Below are positions 1-11,330 of a stretch of DNA of 64,000 nucleotides, piece by piece. The notes under the pieces were generated by a model. It was not told the origin of the DNA. It did not search any database and worked only from the letters and a program-made list of their open reading frames with translations. Location: positions 1-64,000 of the forward strand of contig CAAEJV010000033.1 in assembly GCA_900756155.1 (NCBI GenBank), written 5' to 3'. The position numbers and the translations under genes are program-made. The DNA is from Pasteurellaceae bacterium. GTDB taxonomy: Bacteria; Pseudomonadota; Gammaproteobacteria; Enterobacterales; Pasteurellaceae. Positions within the stretch are counted from its first letter, which is position 1; each line of letters begins with the position of its first letter.

Positions 1-97
<97 letters not shown>

Positions 98-201
98 TTA
101 AAGAGTCCCTCTAAATAGACACGGTTATCGATGGGTAAATTAAACCACATTAACCAATAAAATCATTACTATTTAATAAAGGAAAGAGGAATTTGGAAGG
201 C

Positions 202-277
202 TGGTGCTGATAGGCGGATTTGAACCGCCGACCTCACCCTTACCAAGGGTGCGCTCTACCAACTGAGCTATATCAGC
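202..277 (-). tRNA. thrT: tRNA-Thr (GGT)
   Basis: A 76-nt cloverleaf including an encoded CCA end. The anticodon arm is CACCC-TTGGTAA-GGGTG, giving anticodon GGT for threonine ACC/ACT codons. It is the last tRNA before tuf, the place thrT holds in E. coli. Confidence 0.97.
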
Positions 278-280
278 GTT

Positions 281-355
<75 letters not shown>

Positions 356-396
356 AGTCCTAAATTCATCTGTCCCATCAGAATTCATTTAGAAAA

Positions 397-481
397 TGGT
401 GGAGGGAGAAGGATTCGAACCTTCGAAGGCTGAGCCAACAGATTTACAGTCTGCCCCCTTTGGCCGCTCGGGAACCCCTCC
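397..481 (-). tRNA. tyrU: tRNA-Tyr (GTA)
   Basis: An 85-nt class II tRNA with a long variable arm and encoded CCA. The anticodon arm reads CAGACTGTAAATCTG, giving anticodon GTA. The body closely resembles E. coli tyrU, and it keeps the same position between tRNA-Thr(TGT) and tRNA-Gly. Confidence 0.97.
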
Positions 482-511
482 ACGCTAAATGAATACTTGT
501 TTACTAAAGGA

Positions 512-587
<76 letters not shown>

Positions 588-609
588 GTGTTGTAAGCAA
601 GTGAGGCGT

Positions 610-637
610 ATTATATGGAAAATTTTATGCCTGACAA
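610..637 (-). promoter_or_regulatory. Sigma-70 promoter of the tRNA-tuf operon
   Basis: On the minus strand a -35 box TTGTCA (632-637) and a perfect -10 box TATAAT (610-615) are separated by 16 bp. The discriminator that follows, ACGCCTC, is GC-rich, as is typical of stable-RNA promoters under stringent (ppGpp) control. Transcription would start around 603, some 15 nt before tRNA-Thr(TGT). The stringent control is inferred from the discriminator. Confidence 0.82.
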
Positions 638-801
638 GTTTTTTTTATGAAAAATGCGTTTTTTTTAACTATTCGTCTAATTTACAAGCAAAAAGCCACA
701 TTCTTGCTTTAAAACTCATCACTTTTAATAAAAAACGATGATCACAACTCATTTATAGGGTATATTTTGTCCAATTTTTTTCACTCTAGATATAAAGCAC
801 C

Positions 802-1737
802 GTGGAAATTACCGAACAACTCACGCCCTTTCTGAACTTTAGCCGTCAGCAATGGGCCGAATTAAGAAAATCTGTTCCGCTAAAATTAACGGAGCAAGAT
901 CTCAAACCGCTTTTAGGTTTTAATGAAGAGCTTTCTCTTGATGAAGTGAGCACCATTTACCTGCCACTTGCACGTCTCATCAACTACTATATTGATGAAA
1001 ACCTTCGTCGCCAAACGGTTTTAAATCGTTTTCTTGGTGGTCAAAGCCCTAAAGTCCCTTACATCATTAGTATCGCAGGCAGCGTTGCTGTCGGGAAAAG
1101 TACATCGGCACGTATTTTGCAATCTTTGCTAACCCACTGGCCTACCGAACGAAAAGTTGATCTGATTACTACTGATGGTTTTCTTTATCCATTAGAAAAA
1201 CTAAAAAAAGACGATTTACTACAGAAAAAAGGCTTCCCTATTTCTTATGATACGGCCAAATTAATTCGTTTTTTAGCTGATATCAAATCAGGCAAGCCAT
1301 CTGTAAAATCGCCTATTTATTCTCATCTGACTTACGATATTGTTCCTGATAAGTTCGATATTGTCGATCAACCGGATATTTTAATTTTAGAAGGACTAAA
1401 CGTTCTCCAAACAGGTTCAAATAAAGCCAATCAAACCTTCGTATCTGATTTTGTGGACTTTTCTATTTATGTTGATGCTGACGAGAATTTGCTTAAAGAA
1501 TGGTACATCAAACGATTCTTAAAATTCCGTCAAAGTGCTTTCACCAATCCGGATTCCTATTTTAAACATTACGCTAATCTCTCTGAGCAAGAAGCCATTG
1601 AAACAGCCAGTAACATTTGGGATAACATTAACGGATTGAATTTAAAACAAAACATTCTGCCGACTCGTGAGCGCGCCAATCTCATTCTTAGAAAAGGTGA
1701 AAATCACGAAGTTGAATTAGTGAAATTAAGAAAATAA
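802..1737 (+). CDS. coaA: Pantothenate kinase, type I
   Basis: Pantothenate kinase phosphorylates pantothenate with ATP, the committed and CoA-inhibited step of coenzyme A synthesis, in the cytosol. The protein is 311 aa (E. coli CoaA is 316 aa). The P-loop GSVAVGKST lies at residues 93-101 and is followed by the [11 protein letters not shown] segment that carries the catalytic Asp region of the type I fold. Translation starts at a GTG; no upstream ATG fits, and the Shine-Dalgarno is weak. The gene is divergent from the tRNA-tuf operon, the same arrangement as coaA/thrU in E. coli, which supports the assignment. Confidence 0.96.
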   Translation: MEITEQLTPFLNFSRQQWAELRKSVPLKLTEQDLKPLLGFNEELSLDEVSTIYLPLARLINYYIDENLRRQTVLNRFLGGQSPKVPYIISIAGSVAVGKSTSARILQSLLTHWPTERKVDLITTDGFLYPLEKLKKDDLLQKKGFPISYDTAKLIRFLADIKSGKPSVKSPIYSHLTYDIVPDKFDIVDQPDILILEGLNVLQTGSNKANQTFVSDFVDFSIYVDADENLLKEWYIKRFLKFRQSAFTNPDSYFKHYANLSEQEAIETASNIWDNINGLNLKQNILPTRERANLILRKGENHEVELVKLRK

Positions 1738-1768
1738 AAAAGAGCGGTCAATTTAACCGCTCTTTTTC
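1737..1768. terminator. Bidirectional terminator between coaA and cydC
   Basis: The inverted repeat AGAGCGGT (1741-1748) / ACCGCTCT (1756-1763) has a 7-nt loop. It is flanked by an A-run on the left and a T-run on the right, so it can end transcripts from both converging genes. Confidence 0.85.
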
Positions 1769-1776
1769 TCACTACC

Positions 1777-3435
1777 TTACGACATTCTTCCATTCTCAAT
1801 GCCAATCACCTGATCGCAAATAGCCATAGTCGATTGGCGATGACTCACGAGAATAATCAATTTTTCTGCTTTCACATTCAACAATGATTTCAAAATCATC
1901 GCTTCGTTTAAGCTATCTAAATTACTGGTCGGTTCATCGAGTAAAATAATCGGTGCGTTGTGTAGGAATGCACGGGCAATACCGATACGCTGTTTTTCAC
2001 CATCAGAGAGGTTGCCGCCCAATTCCGTCATTTTCGTTTGATAACCTTCTGGTAAGCTCAAAATGAAATCATGAATTGACGCTTTCTTCGCGGCTTCCAT
2101 AATTTCTTCTAGTGTTGCATCACGGCGTGCAAGGCGAATATTTTCCTCGATGGTTTCGTTGAAAATGTAGGTTTGCTGGGTAATGTACGCCATATTGTCA
2201 CGCAAACTACGGGTGTTGATATTCGGTAAGCTTTCGCCATTAATTTTAATGCTACCCGATTTAGGATCGTAAAAACGCATCAGCAGTTTTAACAGGGTAC
2301 TTTTACCGCTGCCACTTCTGCCGTGAATACCTAAGATTTCACCTTTTTTCACAGACAAGCTGACATCCGATAAAATTTGTTCTTCACCATAGGCAAAGTT
2401 TACGTTCTCAACATCAATACGAGAAACCTCTTTCAAATCGACCGCACTTTCTACGTCTTTTAATTCAGGCTCTTCCCCTAACAAACTCAATACACGCTCA
2501 CCTGAAGCCAAGGTTTGTAACAAGTTGCTTGAAAGGTTACTTAACGCAATAACCGGGCCATAGCTCGACATCAATAAAATCACGCCGATTAAAAAGGCAG
2601 AAAAATCAATCTTATCTAGACTAAACAAAATTAAGCCTGTGAATAACATAATGATGTTAAACGCTGATACCGCCACTTCAGTATAAACACGTACTTTAGC
2701 TTCTTGGTCTTTAATGCGTTCAAAAGCCGTATCAATTTTTTGACTGCGTTGTTGAACTTCATCTAACCGTTTTTTCGCATAACCGAACAGCTGAATTTCT
2801 TTCATACCTCGCACACTGTCGAGGAAGAAGTCATTCATTTCGCCTACTAATTCACGATAGCGTCTGCCATCTTCACGCGCCAATTTGGTGGTAATAATGG
2901 GTAGAATCACACCTACCGTTAAATAAGCAGCTAATGCCACAACCACAAACCAGCCTGAAAGATGAGCAAAGACCAACAATAAAATCGCAGAAGTAAAGAA
3001 CGCAATCATAATCGGTGCAATAGTGTGCGCATAGAACACTTCGAGCAATTCAATATCATTGGTTACTAGTGACACTAATTGCCCCGCTTGTTTATCTTGC
3101 AACTTCACAAAAGCCAAGCGACGCAAAGAAGAAAACACTTTATCGCGCAATAATGCTAATAATTTAAAAGCAATATAGTGCCCTGACATTTGCTCTAAAT
3201 AACGCAACGCGCCGCGAGCCACCGCTAACACGATAAGTGCGGTCAAAATTCCAGAGAAACTCAAATGGGTGTCAAAGTTAAGAAGATTCACTAACCCCAT
3301 CGCACCAAGCACCATAATAAAAATAGCGGCAAGAAAACCGAGCGTTCCCATGGTAATGGTAAACGCCATAATGTGCGCCAGTGGGGTCACTAATTTCAAC
3401 AAATGCCCCATCACAACAAAACCATTTTTACGCAT
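1777..3435 (-). CDS. cydC: ABC exporter subunit CydC (cysteine/glutathione, for cytochrome bd assembly)
   Basis: CydC and CydD form a heterodimeric inner-membrane ABC exporter. It affects thiol and heme status in the periplasm and is needed for assembly of the cytochrome bd quinol oxidase and c-type cytochromes. The 552-aa protein has an N-terminal six-helix transmembrane domain (to about residue 310), then a nucleotide-binding domain with Walker A GRSGSGKST, Walker B IILLDEPTSNLD and a late switch histidine (LVSHR). The signature reads LSDGEKQR rather than LSGGQ, a common asymmetry in heterodimeric exporters. Its ATG overlaps the 3' end of cydD by 8 bp, so the two are translationally coupled. 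Confidence 0.95.
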   Translation of the reverse strand: MRKNGFVVMGHLLKLVTPLAHIMAFTITMGTLGFLAAIFIMVLGAMGLVNLLNFDTHLSFSGILTALIVLAVARGALRYLEQMSGHYIAFKLLALLRDKVFSSLRRLAFVKLQDKQAGQLVSLVTNDIELLEVFYAHTIAPIMIAFFTSAILLLVFAHLSGWFVVVALAAYLTVGVILPIITTKLAREDGRRYRELVGEMNDFFLDSVRGMKEIQLFGYAKKRLDEVQQRSQKIDTAFERIKDQEAKVRVYTEVAVSAFNIIMLFTGLILFSLDKIDFSAFLIGVILLMSSYGPVIALSNLSSNLLQTLASGERVLSLLGEEPELKDVESAVDLKEVSRIDVENVNFAYGEEQILSDVSLSVKKGEILGIHGRSGSGKSTLLKLLMRFYDPKSGSIKINGESLPNINTRSLRDNMAYITQQTYIFNETIEENIRLARRDATLEEIMEAAKKASIHDFILSLPEGYQTKMTELGGNLSDGEKQRIGIARAFLHNAPIILLDEPTSNLDSLNEAMILKSLLNVKAEKLIILVSHRQSTMAICDQVIGIENGRMS

Positions 3436-5173
3436 TTGCCACCTCTCTAATTTGTTCTAAATCTTTTTGTTGTTGGAACATTTCAGCATACGCACCTTGT
3501 TTTTCCATGAGGTCTTTATGTGTGCCTTGCTCAATCAATTTGCCTTGTTCAAGCACATTAATGCAGTCGGCATTCACGGCATTGGCCAAGCGGTGGGAAA
3601 TCATCACAATGGTTTTTTGTTGTTTAAATTGCTGAATGAACTGCAAAATAATTTCTTCGCTTTCCACGTCAATATTACTGGTCGCTTCGTCAAAAATATA
3701 AAGCTCGGCATTGTGTAACAAAGCACGCGCTAAAGCTAAACGTTGAATTTGACCGCCGGATAAATTCGCGCCACGGCTTAATAGCTGCATATCTAACCCA
3801 CCATTATCTCGAACGAATTGCGCCAGATTGACTTGCTCTAAACACGCATAAATTTGCTCATCTGTGGCATCAATTTTCGCCATCTTCATGTTTTCACGTA
3901 GCGTACCTTTAAACACATAACTGCTATGGCTCACCAAAGAGACTTTTTCGTAAAACGAATGACGATCAATCTCTTGAATTTCTTGGCCGTTGAATAGAAT
4001 TTTGCCTTGTTGCGCTTGATTAAAGCCCATTAGCAACGAAACCAAGGTAGATTTACCACAACCACTTTTACCCACAAATACCGTAAGCTGATTTGGTAAG
4101 ATGCTTAAATCTAAACCAACAATCACAGGTTTTTCTTCACTATAAGAAAAATGTAGATCTTGGATATCCACTTGAATTGCATTTTTCGCTGCAAAATCGA
4201 CCGCTTGTGTTTGGGTTTCAACTGGCGTATCTAACAACGTAAAGATCTTATCTGATGCCGCTTTACCATTCATCGCCACATGGAAGAAAGAACCCAATAA
4301 ACGAAGTGGAATAAAGAATTCAGAAGAAAGCAGAATAAATAAAATAACGCCTAATACGGTTAATTGATCCGCTTGGAATTGCAACAAGGCCGTTAAAATC
4401 CCGATCGCTGCCCCACCGTAAGCAAGTAAATCCATCAGCGATACCGAGTTAAGCTGCATGGTAAGCACTTTCATGGTAATTTTGCGGAAATGTTCTGCTT
4501 CCTCATCCATTGCTTTCGCTTTATAAGCATCATCTTGATAGATTTTCAGCGTGATTAAACCCTGTAGGTTATCTAAGAAACTGCTACCTAAACCCACATA
4601 AATAGACCAATATTTTGCTAAGAGTTTTTTCGCAATTTTATTCACTGCAATAATAGACATTGGAATCAGCGGCACGCAAATCAGCAAAATTACGGCTGTT
4701 TTAAAGCTGAAAAAGATCAGAAAAGCGAAGAGTGTAAGCGGTGCAAGCAAGCTATAAAAAAGCTGTGGCAAATAACGCCCAAAGTAGATTTCAAGCTGCT
4801 CCACACCTTCTGAAGCCACTTGGATAATATTTGACGTAGATTGTTGATTCACTTGGTTAAGTGGCATCGAAGCCAATTTACGATAGATGAGGCTACGCAG
4901 TTCGTGTTTGACTTTCGTACTAGCAAAATAAGAGGCCTGCACCGATTTTTTACCCGCAAAGGCACGCAACGCCAAAGCAGCAATTAAAACGATGCCCAAA
5001 ATGACCGCACTTATCGGGCCCAATTCATTAAAATAAGCCGCCTGTAAAATATAAGAAAACACAACGGCACTAATAATCCCACCAATTAACGCCACCCAAT
5101 TCCATAACACCGTGATGCCAATCCATTTTTTACTGTCGGCCACCGTGTTAATTAGGCGTTTATCTATCATCAT
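3428..5173 (-). CDS. cydD: ABC exporter subunit CydD (cysteine/glutathione, for cytochrome bd assembly)
   Basis: CydD is the partner of CydC in the inner-membrane thiol exporter. The domains are a transmembrane domain of about 310 residues and an ATPase domain with Walker A GKSGCGKST, a canonical signature LSGGQIQRLALARA and Walker B LYIFDEATSNID. The frame is open further upstream to 5209. I place the start at the ATG at 5173 (protein begins MMIDKRLINTV, 581 aa) because AGGAGC sits just upstream of it; the next ATG at 5170 is equally possible. E. coli CydD is 588 aa. The order cydD-cydC is the usual one. Confidence 0.93.
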   Translation of the reverse strand: MMIDKRLINTVADSKKWIGITVLWNWVALIGGIISAVVFSYILQAAYFNELGPISAVILGIVLIAALALRAFAGKKSVQASYFASTKVKHELRSLIYRKLASMPLNQVNQQSTSNIIQVASEGVEQLEIYFGRYLPQLFYSLLAPLTLFAFLIFFSFKTAVILLICVPLIPMSIIAVNKIAKKLLAKYWSIYVGLGSSFLDNLQGLITLKIYQDDAYKAKAMDEEAEHFRKITMKVLTMQLNSVSLMDLLAYGGAAIGILTALLQFQADQLTVLGVILFILLSSEFFIPLRLLGSFFHVAMNGKAASDKIFTLLDTPVETQTQAVDFAAKNAIQVDIQDLHFSYSEEKPVIVGLDLSILPNQLTVFVGKSGCGKSTLVSLLMGFNQAQQGKILFNGQEIQEIDRHSFYEKVSLVSHSSYVFKGTLRENMKMAKIDATDEQIYACLEQVNLAQFVRDNGGLDMQLLSRGANLSGGQIQRLALARALLHNAELYIFDEATSNIDVESEEIILQFIQQFKQQKTIVMISHRLANAVNADCINVLEQGKLIEQGTHKDLMEKQGAYAEMFQQQKDLEQIREVANA

Positions 5174-5363
5174 AATGATTGCTCCTAAAAACAAAAAAGA
5201 AGTACGCACATTACTATGCGTACTTTGCTACCAATCTAACAACCAAAAAACGAGTCTATTTCGTATTATTGTCTTTAAGCGATATAAGTCGTAAAAATTA
5301 TAGTCAAGAATATAAACAAATAATAGATCTAATTGAAAATTATTTTTATTTATATATTAAGTA

Positions 5364-5405
5364 AAAAAATACCGCACTCGGTTTTCCTAAGTGCGGTCAT
5401 TTTTA
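5364..5405 (-). terminator. Terminator of gyrB built from an inverted USS pair
   Basis: ACCGCACT (5371-5378) and AGTGCGGT (5390-5397) form a stem with an 11-nt loop. On the minus strand the stem is followed by a T-run (complement of 5363-5369), right after the gyrB stop codon. The right arm is a perfect uptake signal; the left arm matches 8 of 9 bases. Confidence 0.82.
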
Positions 5406-5426
5406 GTGATATTTTTGAGTGTTAGA

Positions 5427-7862
<2,436 letters not shown>

Positions 7863-7960
7863 CTATTTTGTAATGAAAATTGTGCGGAATTATAGCAAAA
7901 AACTGACTATTTTGCGAAATAAAAGTGCGGTCAAAATTTTCGTTATTTTTTATTTACTAT

Positions 7961-7988
7961 TTGACATCTCTATTTTTCCCCTTATATT
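7961..7988 (+). promoter_or_regulatory. Sigma-70 promoter of the organophosphate antiporter gene
   Basis: A perfect -35 TTGACA (7961-7966) is followed after 16 bp by -10 TATATT (7983-7988), giving a predicted start near 7995 and a leader of about 55 nt. A USS (7923-7931) lies just upstream. The near-consensus boxes suggest substantial basal expression; no activator site was recognised. Confidence 0.75.
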
Positions 7989-8049
7989 GACCACCTCATT
8001 TTTTGTATAGAAATGAGTTTTGTTGTATTAAAAATTTAAGGATCATTAA

Positions 8050-9405
8050 ATGATTTCATTCCTAAAATCTAATCCGGGTACGCCTGTTCCTGATGCGGAA
8101 ATTAGAGAACGTTATAATCGCTTAAGATGGCATGCATTATTTGGCATCTTTATCGGTTATGCGGCATTCTATATTTTACGTAATAACTTCCTTCTTTCGT
8201 CTCCTGAATTAATTAGCGATTTTGGTTTCACCAAAAAAGATATCGGTTTTATTTCCGGTACCATGTTAATTATTTATGGTTTAAGTAAAGGTTTCATGTC
8301 TGCAATCGCAGATAAATCAAATCCGAAACACTTTATGATTTTCGGCTTAATGATGTCGGCAGCAGTAAACTTAATGATGGGCTTTAGCGCATCATTCTGG
8401 GCATTCTTATTCCTTTGTATACTTAATGGTATCTTCCAAGGAATGGGTGCAGGTCCAGCTTATATCGTATTAGCAAGCTGGTTCCCACGTAAATCTCGTG
8501 GTGTAACAACCGCTATCTTCAATATCTCTCACAACGTAGGTGGTGGTTTAGTTGCACCAATTGCGGGGGCAAGTATCGCTTGGTTAGGTCAAGAGCACTG
8601 GCAAGCTGCACACTTTGTTGTGCCTGTAGCAATTGCTACTATCGTTGCTATTATTTTCTACATCTTCGGTGCAGGTCGTACTTACAATGAAGGCTTACCA
8701 CCAGTTGGAAAAATTCTTGAAAGTGAAAATGAAGAATTAGTTGTCACAAAAGAAGAAAACGTCAACTTAACCACATGGGAAATTTTCCGTGATTACATTA
8801 TGAAAGATATTAATGTATGGTTTGTTTCTTTCATTGACGTATTCACTTACATGATCCGTTTTGGTGTATTAACCTGGCTACCACTTTATTTATTAGAAAC
8901 TAAAGGTTTCACTAAAGCTCAAATGGGTACAGCATTTGCTATCTTTGAATGGGCAGCAATTCCTTCTACGCTATTAGCAGGTTGGTTAACTGATACTTAT
9001 TTCAAAGGTCGCCGTATGCCACTTGCTATCATCACCTTATTCGGTGTGGGTGCAGCAATGTTTGTTTACTGGGGCGGTAGTGACTTAATAACTGTAACCA
9101 TCGGTGCAGGTATTATTGGATGCTTAATTTATGTTCCAATGTTCTTATCTTCACTTCAAACTATCGAGCTAGTTCCTTCTTTCGCAGCAGGTTCAGCAAC
9201 GGGTTTACGTGGTTTATTAAGTTACATTTTAGGTAGTTTCTCTGGTACTGCATTATTTGGTATTTTGGCTGATAAATTCGGTTGGGATGCAGGTTTCTAC
9301 CTATTATTATTCGCTGTAGCAGGCTGTATTTTCTGTTGCTATATGACACATTTAGGTGTGTTACGTTTAGAGCGTAAAAAAGCACAGGCAGCAAACAACG
9401 CATAA
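8050..9405 (+). CDS. Organophosphate:phosphate antiporter, UhpT/GlpT family (MFS)
   Basis: This is a 451-aa major facilitator with about 12 membrane helices. It belongs to the organophosphate:inorganic phosphate antiporters (UhpT hexose phosphates, GlpT glycerol-3-phosphate, PgtP phosphoglycerates). Family hallmarks are the N-terminal YNRLRWHALFGIFIGYAAFY, with the conserved Arg that binds phosphate, RNNF after helix 1, and FNISHNVGGGLVAPIAG in helix 5. The text resembles UhpT more than GlpT. The UhpABC or PgtABC sensor systems that normally accompany these carriers are absent, so the substrate cannot be fixed. It is monocistronic, between its own promoter and terminator. Confidence 0.85.
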   Translation: MISFLKSNPGTPVPDAEIRERYNRLRWHALFGIFIGYAAFYILRNNFLLSSPELISDFGFTKKDIGFISGTMLIIYGLSKGFMSAIADKSNPKHFMIFGLMMSAAVNLMMGFSASFWAFLFLCILNGIFQGMGAGPAYIVLASWFPRKSRGVTTAIFNISHNVGGGLVAPIAGASIAWLGQEHWQAAHFVVPVAIATIVAIIFYIFGAGRTYNEGLPPVGKILESENEELVVTKEENVNLTTWEIFRDYIMKDINVWFVSFIDVFTYMIRFGVLTWLPLYLLETKGFTKAQMGTAFAIFEWAAIPSTLLAGWLTDTYFKGRRMPLAIITLFGVGAAMFVYWGGSDLITVTIGAGIIGCLIYVPMFLSSLQTIELVPSFAAGSATGLRGLLSYILGSFSGTALFGILADKFGWDAGFYLLLFAVAGCIFCCYMTHLGVLRLERKKAQAANNA

Positions 9406-9420
9406 AAACTCATAAGATAA

Positions 9421-9456
9421 AAAAAGACGAGTTTATTATTTAAACTCGTCTTTTTT
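9421..9456. terminator. Terminator after the organophosphate antiporter
   Basis: The stem AAGACGAGTTTA / TAAACTCGTCTT is followed by a run of T; the A-run on its other side also suits the converging DUF3137 gene. It sits 15 nt after the stop codon. Confidence 0.88.
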
Positions 9457-9469
9457 ATTACATTAACAC

Positions 9470-10357
9470 TTATTTCCAAATATGGTTATTTAACCCGAGT
9501 TCTTTCACCATATCTGTAAAGCCTTTGATACTCGAAATATAATCACGAATTGTATTGTCTTCTAACAATGACTTTTCAAAGGACGGTTCAAAACTATTCT
9601 TTCCTAAATTAAGTGCAATTATCACTTCTCGGTTACGAAGCACCATCGAAACAGGGCAATTAAATTTCTCTTTCAATCCACAAAAACGTTCCATTAACTT
9701 AGGCGATAAAGCATATCTGGCTAAGATTTGATCTTCAGTAAACACATCAAAATAGCGATTAAAAGACGGATTATCCATCAATGCAATGTCACCTTCTTTT
9801 CTTAAACCTGCTTCTTTCTTATCACAAACATAAACCCAATGAGCCAGCTCTTTAGGGAAAGTGGCTTTAAATAAAATACCTTGAAAATTCTGAGCACCTA
9901 ATGCTTTAACGGATTTCTCTTTCAACGACATGTTAAATGCTGAAAAATCACAGATTTCAACTTCAGTTTGATTAAACTCACCAAAGATTAAATCCTCACT
10001 ACGGAAGGTCGCGGGACCACTATCATAAACGGAGAGGAAATCACTAATATTCAGTCCTCTATCTGCGCTAAAGTGGAAACCAAATTCCTGGACAATCGTA
10101 TTAATCACGCGAGTTTTAAATTCTGCGATAAAACGCTTATATTTAAAAAATAAATGACGAAAAGAATAAATGAGCACACCAAGGATTAAAGCTGTACTTA
10201 ATAGATACCCATTCCCTATCGTTCCAATGAGGAAAAATAACCCAACGCATAGCATAATGATCCATTTATTGATGAGCGATTTTATGGCTAAACGTTCCTC
10301 ATCTAACTTTTCCAATCCAAGAAAACGAATCCCTTCAATCTCTTTTGGTGTATTCAT
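9470..10357 (-). CDS. DUF3137 domain membrane protein
   Basis: This 295-aa protein of unknown function matches the DUF3137 family, which is usually encoded next to LemA. Two hydrophobic segments near residues 30-65 (WIIMLCVGLFFLIGTIG and YLLSTALILGVLIYSF) form a membrane hairpin. The rest is a predicted soluble domain of about 220 residues with the family's FNQTEVEICDFSAFN-like segment. The start follows the lemA stop by 11 bp, so the two form one transcription unit. No catalytic motif is visible. Confidence 0.8.
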   Translation of the reverse strand: MNTPKEIEGIRFLGLEKLDEERLAIKSLINKWIIMLCVGLFFLIGTIGNGYLLSTALILGVLIYSFRHLFFKYKRFIAEFKTRVINTIVQEFGFHFSADRGLNISDFLSVYDSGPATFRSEDLIFGEFNQTEVEICDFSAFNMSLKEKSVKALGAQNFQGILFKATFPKELAHWVYVCDKKEAGLRKEGDIALMDNPSFNRYFDVFTEDQILARYALSPKLMERFCGLKEKFNCPVSMVLRNREVIIALNLGKNSFEPSFEKSLLEDNTIRDYISSIKGFTDMVKELGLNNHIWK

Positions 10358-10368
10358 GGTTTTTCCAC

Positions 10369-10926
10369 TTATTGTTTAAATAAATTACCCACATTAGGCA
10401 CTTCAGCTTCATTCTGAGGAATATCAAAAAATGTTCCTTTCTGGAAATTAAACAAGTTTGCAATTAAATTTGACGGGAACATTTCCACAGCATTGTTATA
10501 CTCTTCAACTGCTGAATTATAAGTACGTCTTGCTGCAGAAATTTGCTCTTCCACGTCACTAAGTGTGGTCTGAATTTGCAAAAGATTTTGATTGGCTTTG
10601 AGATCCGGATAATTTTCTAGACGAACCTGTAAATTACGCAACAAACCCGAAATCTCATTATTGAGTTGGAATTTCTCGCTTGTAGAATGGGCTGATTTAG
10701 CACTTTCACGTAACGTCACAATACGCTCAAGCAGGCTACGCTCATGCGACATATATTCCTTAGCGGTGGCGACAAGGTTTGGCAATAAATCATAACGACG
10801 TTTCAACTGAACATCCACACTGGCTTCAACACTACTCACCTGATTACGTTTTCTAATCAGTTTGTTATACATTGAAATAGTGAAAGCTAAACCGAGAAGG
10901 ACAATACCTACAACTATATTCATCAT
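10369..10926 (-). CDS. LemA family protein
   Basis: A 185-aa LemA-family protein. It has an N-terminal membrane anchor (residues 3-20), then a long alpha-helical coiled-coil domain. The conserved signature is NQVSSVEASVDVQLKRRYDL followed by LPNLVATAKEY near residues 30-65, and the C-terminal region has the family motif YNNAVEMFPSNLIANLF. LemA proteins are exposed outside the cytoplasmic membrane, and their biochemical role is unclear. The first ATG has GGAG six bases upstream; the second ATG directly follows. It leads a two-gene operon with the DUF3137 gene. A perfect FNR palindrome lies 78 bp upstream (11004-11017). Confidence 0.85.
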   Translation of the reverse strand: MMNIVVGIVLLGLAFTISMYNKLIRKRNQVSSVEASVDVQLKRRYDLLPNLVATAKEYMSHERSLLERIVTLRESAKSAHSTSEKFQLNNEISGLLRNLQVRLENYPDLKANQNLLQIQTTLSDVEEQISAARRTYNSAVEEYNNAVEMFPSNLIANLFNFQKGTFFDIPQNEAEVPNVGNLFKQ

Positions 10927-11003
10927 TATTTCTCCATAGAAGATTTTCCCTACTCAGTATAGGGAAAAGCACAATAAAATCTATTCACTTAGACAATATT
11001 TTG

Positions 11004-11017
11004 TTGATAAAAATCAA
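11004..11017. promoter_or_regulatory. FNR-type palindrome upstream of lemA
   Basis: TTGATAAAAATCAA matches the FNR consensus TTGAT-N4-ATCAA at every defined base. It is 78 bp upstream of lemA and more than 300 bp upstream of hybO. I found no well-placed -10 box for lemA relative to it, so its target is uncertain. Confidence 0.6.
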
Positions 11018-11244
11018 TAAAACCAAGAATTTAGTTTTATCCACTTCCCCCATTCATATCACCCAGAAGTGCGGTCAATATTCACGAAGTTTTTCAGAGC
11101 CCAAATCCTTACTTTATTATTATGATTTAGTGTACAAAAAATGGACTCCAAGTGAATACCGCCCAAATAAATAACAATCATTCTCAATAACCAAGTAAAA
11201 ACAATCACTTACCCACTTATTTTGTAAGGAAAATAAGGGTATTT

Positions 11245-11286
11245 TTGATTACGATCAAATAAATCTCCTGCATCAAGGCATATCAT
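11245..11286 (+). promoter_or_regulatory. FNR-activated (class II) promoter of the hyb operon
   Basis: The perfect FNR site TTGATTACGATCAA (11245-11258, centre 11251.5) stands exactly where a class II activator binds. A -10 hexamer TATCAT lies at 11281-11286, which puts the start near 11293 and the FNR centre at -41.5. No good -35 box is present, as expected of an activator-dependent promoter. Hydrogenase-2 is used for anaerobic hydrogen uptake, so oxygen control by FNR fits. Confidence 0.85.
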
Positions 11287-11330
11287 AGTTAAATTAACCA
11301 TACAAGTAACGTGCCAATTGGAGTGATTAT

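Larger units (their letters stand above)
10927..11330. other. Divergent regulatory region between lemA and hybO
   Basis: This 404-bp gene-free stretch holds one USS (11069), two perfect FNR-type palindromes (11004-11017 and 11245-11258) and a weak Fur-like sequence around 11167-11185 (about 13 of 19 bases). No convincing ORF or structured RNA was seen. It serves the divergent lemA and hyb transcription units. Confidence 0.7.

Noticed and set aside
5112..5364. Two short plus-strand frames upstream of cydD
   Set aside because: They cover the cydD 5' end and AT-rich leader, without ribosome sites.
11167..11185. Fur box before hybO
   Set aside because: Only about 13 of 19 bases match, and half of the site is degenerate; not enough to call in AT-rich DNA.
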